Assembly: GCA_964504305.1 (NCBI GenBank)
Contig: CAZDEB010000011.1
Location: 1-64,000, forward strand
Direction of reading: 5' to 3'
Source of the DNA: UBA11606 sp964504305
GTDB taxonomy: Bacteria; Actinomycetota; Acidimicrobiia; Acidimicrobiales; Aldehydirespiratoraceae
Length of the DNA stretch: 64,000 nt
Below are positions 59,093 through 64,000 of the stretch, in pieces. The number at the start of each line of letters is the position of its first letter. Within the stretch, counting starts at the first letter, position 1. Under the pieces are notes generated by a model that was not told where the DNA came from, did not search any database, and saw nothing but the letters and a program-made list of their open reading frames with translations. Made by a program: the position numbers and the translations under genes.

Positions 59093-59489
59093 CGGACCTT
59101 GGTGCTCACCATGATGCGCCAATTGTCGAACGAGTGGTACTGCAGCGGCTAACGCCGCCACACTATGGGCGAGAGTCCGGACCACCGTGTGAACGTCAGC
59201 CGCTTCTGTCCTAGGGCCGCCGACGATGAAGGGTCCGGCTCTCGCCTAGGAGTCACCCTTGGGAACTGATTCGGGGTACGACGCGAGTGACGATGGTCCA
59301 TTCTTTCCGGGACCTTGGTCACTGACGGCTGGCGCGCAAATGATCGGGACCGAATGGTTCTCATGGAAACATCTCGCTCAACAAAGGGAAAGTGGTCGCC
59401 AACCAATCAGTCTCGACGAGCGGCGTTGGCGGCGATTGCCGCGGTCAGAGCCGACGGGCCGAGGGTGAGCGCCAAGCTTCGAGAGACTC
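59093..59489. other. Gene-poor stretch between oxidase and phosphatase genes
   Basis: About 400 bases. It holds the long hairpin at 59168-59246 and a weak 90-codon plus-strand open frame (59315-59587) that runs antisense into the phosphatase gene. The frame has no recognisable domain or ribosome site, so I do not call it a gene. Confidence 0.5.
59168..59246. repeat. Long inverted repeat, 15-bp stem with a bulged base
   Basis: Bases 59168-59183 pair with 59232-59246 over 15 base pairs, interrupted only by one unpaired T at 59176, around a 48-base loop. No open reading frame explains it. It could be a terminator of the minus-strand phosphatase gene, a structured RNA or the end of a small mobile element. 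Confidence 0.6.
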
Positions 59490-60542
59490 TCATCGATCTC
59501 GCTGAGTCGCCGGCGATCCGAGCGAAAGACCGAGAAGTCCGGCGATGGCCGGAGCCCACGATTTGGCTGCCGGAGGCGACTCGCTAATCGCCAGGCCAAG
59601 GGCGGACGCCGCAGGGTGGCCGCCACCCACCACTGCGACCTGGCTGGCGCAGCGGGGGCTGCCGTGCGAACCGTGTAAATCGTCGAGCCACGGACCGAAC
59701 ACGTGGCCCGGTGGTCCCCAAACCAGCGTGTGGAGGTTGTCGAGTTGCTGGGCCCCTTCGATCTCGTCGAGTTGGCGCAGACTCTCGACGCCTGGTCCGT
59801 CGAAGACAACTGCGGCGGTTCCCTCGTTGGCTACCGTCCCCGGTAGACCGCTGGTGTCGAGGCGGGCTTGAAGGTCGAAACCGTGGCTCATGACCTCTTC
59901 TTGGTCATGATCGCTCACCACGACCAACACCGTGTCGTCCCAACCGGGTCGTAGTTGTTCGACCAACTGTCCGAAGGCTCGGTCGGTGGCCTTGATCCGA
60001 GTCCCGGTTTCGGGAGAGTTCGGTCCGTGGAGGTGACAGGCGGTGTCGGGATCGTTGAAGTGAACCACGGCGAGGTCCCCGTCGAGTGCCGCGGTCTTGT
60101 CGACCGCGTCGAGCACCGACTGGTCGGTCGCGTACCGGAACTCGTCGAGTGCGACGCCAGGGCGTGCTCCACCCGGTGGCCAGTGTCGGTAGGCGTCTTC
60201 GCCCCCCATAACCCCGATCAGTTTGTGATCCCCGACCACTATGCGGGCATCGATGTCGTGGCGGTCGGCGGCAAGGAAGATCGTGTCGCCCTTGGGACCA
60301 TGTTTGGCCGCCGAGACGAACTCTGAGCCGTCCCAGACCCGATTCACGAATATGCCGTGCTCAGCGGGTTGCGTGCCGGTCACAAATGTCGCGTGATTCG
60401 GGTAGGTCGCGGTGGACAGGACGGCCCGACCACCGTGTGGGTTGTGGTGGCCGTTTTGAATGACGTCCCACAGACACGGTGTCCACTCCGCGCTCACCCA
60501 CCGGTTCGGGAGGGCATCGATGACAACGAAAACGACTCGCAT
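59490..60542 (-). CDS. Alkaline phosphatase/nucleotide pyrophosphatase superfamily enzyme
   Basis: 350 residues. First metal Asp is in VFVVIDALP, the Thr nucleophile lies in YPNHATFVTG, and the second metal site is in VVVSDHDQEE, with HFNDPDTACHLHG in between. Members are phosphodiesterases or nucleotide pyrophosphatases; substrate is not predictable. ATG 60542 or GTG 60548 are possible starts; the GTG begins just after the GNAT stop. No signal peptide. Confidence 0.83.
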   Translation of the reverse strand: MRVVFVVIDALPNRWVSAEWTPCLWDVIQNGHHNPHGGRAVLSTATYPNHATFVTGTQPAEHGIFVNRVWDGSEFVSAAKHGPKGDTIFLAADRHDIDARIVVGDHKLIGVMGGEDAYRHWPPGGARPGVALDEFRYATDQSVLDAVDKTAALDGDLAVVHFNDPDTACHLHGPNSPETGTRIKATDRAFGQLVEQLRPGWDDTVLVVVSDHDQEEVMSHGFDLQARLDTSGLPGTVANEGTAAVVFDGPGVESLRQLDEIEGAQQLDNLHTLVWGPPGHVFGPWLDDLHGSHGSPRCASQVAVVGGGHPAASALGLAISESPPAAKSWAPAIAGLLGLSLGSPATQRDR

Positions 60543-60549
60543 CGCCACT

Positions 60550-61584
60550 TCAGCCGAGCGGTTTGATGGCGTGGATCTCGCCGTCGTCGATCAAACCCGA
60601 CGGTTCGTAGCCTCGAGCGAGGTACATGGGGGCCGGTGAGCCGGGCCCTTCGGCCCACGACACTTCGATGGCGACCGCGCCCTGGTCGCGGCACCACTGC
60701 TCGAACCGGTCGAGCGCCGCTGAACCCACCCCACGCCGCTGATGCATACGATCGATGAGCAAACGCCACAGGTAGGGATTGGCGTGATGTTCGGTGATCT
60801 CTGACGCCATGATGAAACCGGCGATTTCGCCGTCGGCCTCGATTGCCCGATACCAAGGCACGAGGGTCGCCCCGTTCTCCGACGGCGGTAACAGGGCATC
60901 GCGGAAGTTGCCGATCATCGGCGCTACGAAACGCTCCTGAGACCTATGCGTCACGAGATTGCCTACCCGGCGCCGATTGTCGGCGGTGAGCGGTACCAAC
61001 TCGACGCGGTCGGGGCGGTGCCGAGGTCGGCCACGCCAAGCTTCCCAAGCAGGGCGCGGCATGCCGTACAAAATGTCGTCCGAGCACTGGTCGCCAACCC
61101 AGAACGACTGGCGGGTCAGACCCTCATAGACCAACCCGCACGCTTCCATCACCCGATGGGACGGCCAGTTGTCCGGATGTGCCGATGACTCGATGCGGTT
61201 AACACCGTACTCATCAAACAAGTACCGGATGATTGCCTCGGCGGACTCGGTGGCGTAACCCAGTCCCCAATAATCGGGGTGGAAGGTGTAGCCGACGAGA
61301 GCGGCGCGACCACCCCAGCGGATTTCGACCGCGAGGTCTCCGACGATTTGCTCCGGTTGGGCGGCGTCGACGACAGTAAGCGACCAGTTGGCGTCGTCTT
61401 GGGGCCCGTCCATGGCCACCAATTCGGCCATTCGCTTCTGGGCCCGCTCCAACGAGTATGGCGTCTCCCAGTCCTGGTAGCGGGCAACGTCGGGCCGATT
61501 CCGACGCTCGAACGCGGCCTGCGCATCGCTGAGCTTGGATTGCCGAAGAATCAGCCGGTCGGTGCGAATCGCTTCGAAGGCCAT
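60550..61584 (-). CDS. Tandem GNAT N-acetyltransferase
   Basis: 344 residues containing two GNAT units. The first (about 1-170) is RimJ/RimL-like with LRQSKLSDAQ and YWGLGYATESAEAII. The second (about 190-344) has HQRRGVGSAALDRFEQW and MYLARGYEPSG. Both acetyl-CoA loops (Q/R-x2-G-x-G/A) are present. The fusion may acetylate two sites or work as a pseudo-dimer; substrates unknown. Its stop lies next to the phosphatase GTG. Confidence 0.85.
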   Translation of the reverse strand: MAFEAIRTDRLILRQSKLSDAQAAFERRNRPDVARYQDWETPYSLERAQKRMAELVAMDGPQDDANWSLTVVDAAQPEQIVGDLAVEIRWGGRAALVGYTFHPDYWGLGYATESAEAIIRYLFDEYGVNRIESSAHPDNWPSHRVMEACGLVYEGLTRQSFWVGDQCSDDILYGMPRPAWEAWRGRPRHRPDRVELVPLTADNRRRVGNLVTHRSQERFVAPMIGNFRDALLPPSENGATLVPWYRAIEADGEIAGFIMASEITEHHANPYLWRLLIDRMHQRRGVGSAALDRFEQWCRDQGAVAIEVSWAEGPGSPAPMYLARGYEPSGLIDDGEIHAIKPLG

Positions 61585-61594
61585 GGCAAACGTG

Positions 61595-62062
61595 TCAGAT
61601 CGCTATGGCCCGCAGCACTTGGGCCATCTCGATGGCGGCCTCGGCGGTGTCGGATCCCTTGTTGCCGGCCTTGGTGCCCGCCCGTTCGATGGCTTGTTCG
61701 ATCGTGTCGGTGGTGAGCACGCCGAAAATTGTAGGAACGCCGGTCTCGAAACCGGCCTTGGCGCAACCAGCCGCCGCCTGGCCAGCAACATGGTCAAAGT
61801 GCGGGGTTGCGCCCCGGATCACGGCACCGAGACACAAAACGGCGTCGAAGCGGCCGGTTTGTGCGAGTGCTCGAGCAGCCAGAGGTATCTCGAACGCGCC
61901 AGGTACCCACGCGATTTCGATCTCGTCATCGTCGACGCCCAGTCGGAGTAGCCGGTCGTGGGCTCCGCTGACGAGGTTCGTGACGATGGCGTCGTTGAAC
62001 CGCGCCGCCACGATTGCTATATGTAGCCCCGCTCCGTTGAGCATGCCGTTATGGGTTTTCAT
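61595..62062 (-). CDS. ribH: 6,7-dimethyl-8-ribityllumazine synthase
   Basis: 155 residues. Condenses the ribB product with the pyrimidine intermediate, the penultimate step of riboflavin synthesis. Signatures: IAIVAARFNDAIVTNLV, WVPGAFEIP, VLCLGAVIRGATPHFDHV and GVLTTDTIEQAIERAG. ATG 62062 overlaps the ribB stop (TGATG). The other riboflavin genes are not in the window. Confidence 0.95.
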   Translation of the reverse strand: MKTHNGMLNGAGLHIAIVAARFNDAIVTNLVSGAHDRLLRLGVDDDEIEIAWVPGAFEIPLAARALAQTGRFDAVLCLGAVIRGATPHFDHVAGQAAAGCAKAGFETGVPTIFGVLTTDTIEQAIERAGTKAGNKGSDTAEAAIEMAQVLRAIAI

Positions 62063-62700
62063 CAGGCGGTCTCCAGTAATGGCTTTGCGAGCTCGCCCTG
62101 TCGGTAGGCGATCAGGTCGGCGATGGTGATGACAAGCAGTTCGTGTTCGTGGGCGAACGAGAGCAGCGTCGGTAAACGAGCCATCGTGCCGTCGTCGTTC
62201 ACTATCTCGCACAACGCACCTACTTCTGAGCGTCCGGACAAACGACCGAGGTCGACAGCCGCCTCGGTGTGTCCGGGGCGCTCGAGCACACCGCCGTTGC
62301 GGGCTCGCAACGGAAAGATGTGACCGGGCCGGGCCAGGTCGCTGGGACGGGTTTCGGGGTTGGCGAGGCCTTGTAGCGTCGTGGCGCGATCAGATGCCGA
62401 GATGCCGGTTGTGGTCCCGTGCAGATAGTCGACGGTAATGGTGAACGCGGTGCGCATCGATTCGGTGTTGTTGGCAACCATCAGCGGTAAGTCAAGTTGG
62501 TCGGCCCTGTGGTTGGGCATCGGCGCGCATAGCACCCCGCTGGTGTGACGAATCATGAACGCCAATTTTTGGTGGTCGACGGCATCGGCGGAGATAATGA
62601 GGTCGCCTTCGTTCTCGCGGTTTTCGTCGTCGACGACCACCAAAAAACTGCCCCGAGCGTAGGCCTCCAACGCGTCTTCAATGCCAGCCAGTCGGCCCAT
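62062..62700 (-). CDS. ribB: 3,4-dihydroxy-2-butanone 4-phosphate synthase
   Basis: 212 residues, so a monofunctional enzyme, not the RibBA fusion common in actinobacteria. Active-site VVDDENRENEGDL near residue 25 and HTEAAVDL are intact. It supplies the four-carbon unit for RibH, which follows on the same transcript. Ribosome site AAGGAG lies before the ATG. The leader is too short for an FMN riboswitch; a palindrome sits there instead. Confidence 0.94.
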   Translation of the reverse strand: MGRLAGIEDALEAYARGSFLVVVDDENRENEGDLIISADAVDHQKLAFMIRHTSGVLCAPMPNHRADQLDLPLMVANNTESMRTAFTITVDYLHGTTTGISASDRATTLQGLANPETRPSDLARPGHIFPLRARNGGVLERPGHTEAAVDLGRLSGRSEVGALCEIVNDDGTMARLPTLLSFAHEHELLVITIADLIAYRQGELAKPLLETA

Positions 62701-62718
62701 CGGTACTCCTTAGATAAT

Positions 62719-62738
62719 AACTAGAACACGATCTAGTT
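62719..62738. promoter_or_regulatory. Operator-like palindrome upstream of ribB
   Basis: AACTAGA (62719-62725) and TCTAGTT (62732-62738) form a perfect seven-base inverted repeat spaced by six, within 40 bases of the ribB ATG. Size and symmetry suit a TetR-type dimeric repressor that would overlap the promoter. No regulator gene is adjacent. Confidence 0.5.
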
Positions 62739-62789
62739 TATGCGATTGGCCCACCTAACCCAAGCTGGCCGACCTTAGTTCTTGGCGCG

Positions 62790-63266
62790 CTATCGGTCAG
62801 CGTATTCCACTCGGGCAAACGGCCAATCGGATTTGAGCCAAATCGAGATTGCCCGCCAAGTGATCACGTCCATTTCGGCGCGACTCGCCCGTACCCACGA
62901 ACCAACTGCGGCGTCAGCGGTCTTTGACGGATAGATGTAAACGCAACCAATCACGTCCTCGCCATCGAGGATTGAGTAGGTGAAGCCCGTTCGACTCGTG
63001 AAGTCGTTCGCATGCTGCACCAGATCGGCAAGATTCTGTTCGAGGGTCATCGCGGTCGGCCACGACCCTCGCGGAAAGCCGGGCGTGCCACGGATGTGGT
63101 CGATGCTCGACATCCAAGCATCGTGGTCGCGGTCGTTGTGTTTGGGTCCCAACGGCTCCAACCAAAAACCGGGCCCCGCAAGTTCGAGCGGTACAACAAA
63201 GTCGTCGGGAACAAAGTCGTCGGGAACAAAGTCGTCGGGAACAAAATCGTCGGAAACAGAGCTCAT
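62790..63266 (-). CDS. GNAT-family acetyltransferase with repeated N-terminus
   Basis: 158 residues. From about residue 30 the protein matches a small actinobacterial GNAT group (GFWLEPLGPKHNDRDHDAWMSSIDHIRGTPGF, shown here only in part: positions 33-64) and includes GFTYSILDGEDVIGCVYIYP. Ahead of it, residues 6-25 are four DDFVP-type repeats made by a 15-base tandem array. Relatives carry the motif once. Substrate unknown. Confidence 0.8.
   Translation of the reverse strand: MSSVSDDFVPDDFVPDDFVPDDFVVPLELAGPGFWLEPLGPKHNDRDHDAWMSSIDHIRGTPGFPRGSWPTAMTLEQNLADLVQHANDFTSRTGFTYSILDGEDVIGCVYIYPSKTADAAVGSWVRASRAEMDVITWRAISIWLKSDWPFARVEYADR
63195..63254. repeat. Four-copy 15-bp tandem repeat inside a coding region
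   Basis: Units begin at 63195, 63210, 63225 and 63240; the first three are identical and the fourth differs at two positions. Each adds five codons in frame (Asp-Asp-Phe-Val-Pro type), so copy-number changes keep the reading frame. Confidence 0.85.
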
Positions 63267-63393
63267 GGGTCATCGTAAACAGACTCAGTCGAGATGTTCT
63301 GTACGGTCGAGACAACGCCGCGAGCGGAAACCGACTCGCTTAGTGGCGGATCAGGAGAATAGTTGCGCGAGGAGTGATCCCTTGTCACAATGA

Positions 63394-64000
63394 CGCTCTC
63401 TTAGACAAAGCCAACGTGGCTGCACAGAGCGAGCGCGGCAATCGGGCACGAGTGAAACGTCAGCTACCAGCGCGGACAAGGACGAGAAGTCAAAAGTCTG
63501 GCTCTATATCCTCGGCGTGCTTTTGTTTCTGCTCGGGGTTGTCGGGCTCCTGAAGTTCTTGAGCGGCGGCGAAGAAACCACCGAGGCCGGAGGGTTAGAC
63601 CCGGCGCTGTTGCTTCAGCTTCAGACGGCATGCTTCCAAAGCAACCCGCCACTTTTCTACGACGATCAAGGATTCTGCTACGCGGTCGATCCGGCGACGC
63701 TCACCGAAGCAGACCGAATCGTACAACGAGTTCCGCCGACGCCGCCGGTAGCGACAACTGACGATGCCGCGGCGCCCGCCGCGCCCGCGGCTCCTGCTGA
63801 CCCAGCGGCTCCCACCACCGCACCGGCGGCCCCCACGACGGCCGCACCAGCCGCGCCCACGACGGCCGTTCCCGCGGCACCGACCACTGCTGCTCCAACG
63901 TCGGCGCCAACCACAACCGAAGCGTCAACCACAACCGCACCGACCACAACCGAAGCGCCGCCGATCAATATCAACGTCCGTGGTGGTTGGACATGGGATG
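63394..64000 (+). CDS. Membrane-anchored Pro/Thr/Ala-rich protein, partial
   Basis: The frame is open from the stop at 63391-63393 to the window end. It encodes a charged segment (SADKDEKSKVW), one transmembrane helix (LYILGVLLFLLGVVGLL), a short Cys-containing domain (TACFQSNPPLFYDDQGFCYAV) and a long Ala/Pro/Thr linker leading to INVRGGW, where the window stops. No ATG, GTG or TTG occurs in frame before the transmembrane helix, so the true start is unclear; a frameshift error or unusual start codon is possible. Confidence 0.6.

Noticed and set aside
59315..59587. 90-codon plus-strand open frame
   Set aside because: No ribosome site or recognised domain, and about 100 bases run antisense into the phosphatase gene.
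62701..62789. FMN riboswitch before ribB
   Set aside because: Fewer than 90 bases lie between genes and the conserved purine-rich RFN segments are not present.
1..64000. CRISPR array
   Set aside because: No series of regularly spaced 25-40 base repeats was seen; the only short arrays are the 19-base pair at the left edge and the 15-base coding repeat at 63195.

Overview
The window looks like chromosomal DNA of a free-living, high-GC actinobacterium, most likely class Acidimicrobiia (Ilumatobacter-like). This rests on the high GC, frequent GTG and TTG starts, 4-bp stop/start overlaps, abundant acyl-CoA enzymes (acyl-CoA dehydrogenase, two enoyl-CoA hydratases, an ACAD10-like kinase with DUF6285), a cyclase-ATPase fusion and an ectoine-degradation cluster. 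The taxonomic call is inference from gene content; no rRNA is present.

Bases 1-18,915 are an accessory island that ends against a tRNA-Leu(TAG) gene. It opens on the minus strand with a degenerate tyrosine integrase translationally coupled to a protein with a HEPN-type R-x4-H motif, followed by a NYN-domain putative RNase. A plus-strand operon then runs from 3,984 to 17,291, every junction overlapping by 1-4 bases: type I restriction-modification hsdM-hsdS-hsdR, a GIY-YIG/DUF4357 protein, a DUF6361 protein, a phospholipase-D-fold protein and a 1083-residue SNF2-like helicase. hsdM is split by one in-frame amber codon whose last base also completes an AGGAG ribosome binding site just before an internal ATG. 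An unrecognised 408-residue ORF and a frameshifted, 3'-truncated DUF3024 gene lie between the operon and the tRNA. This is the most interesting part of the window.

From 19 kb to 45.5 kb the content is core or metabolic: clpP, rpe, a TrmA-type RNA methyltransferase, a patatin lipase, an adenylate-cyclase/ATPase regulator, a uridine kinase-PlsC-acyltransferase operon, aminotransferase/enoyl-CoA hydratase, amidohydrolase, CDF metal exporter, acyl-CoA dehydrogenase, a truncated PPDK-like protein with a methyltransferase, a di-iron protein with a thioesterase, DUF2207, TauE/SafE, adenosine deaminase, MOSC, EamA, SelO, RidA and a Rieske oxygenase. Several of these genes have a -10-like box only 5-7 bases before the start codon, suggesting leaderless transcripts.

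From 45.5 kb to 57.5 kb almost everything is on the minus strand. It includes a VanY-SLH exported protein, and a long run (54,491 to 46,858) of phytanoyl-CoA dioxygenase, enoyl-CoA hydratase, DUF6285, APH-type kinase, a cystathionine gamma-synthase-like PLP enzyme, ectoine hydrolase (doeA), diaminobutyrate deacetylase (doeB) and an MFS permease. A DEAD-box RNA helicase and a YbjQ pair follow. The right end has a cupredoxin-multicopper oxidase lipoprotein, a gene-poor stretch with two large hairpins, an alkaline-phosphatase-superfamily enzyme, a tandem GNAT protein, ribH and ribB with an operator-like palindrome upstream, a GNAT gene with a 15-bp tandem repeat, and the start of an exported Pro/Thr/Ala-rich protein that runs off the window.
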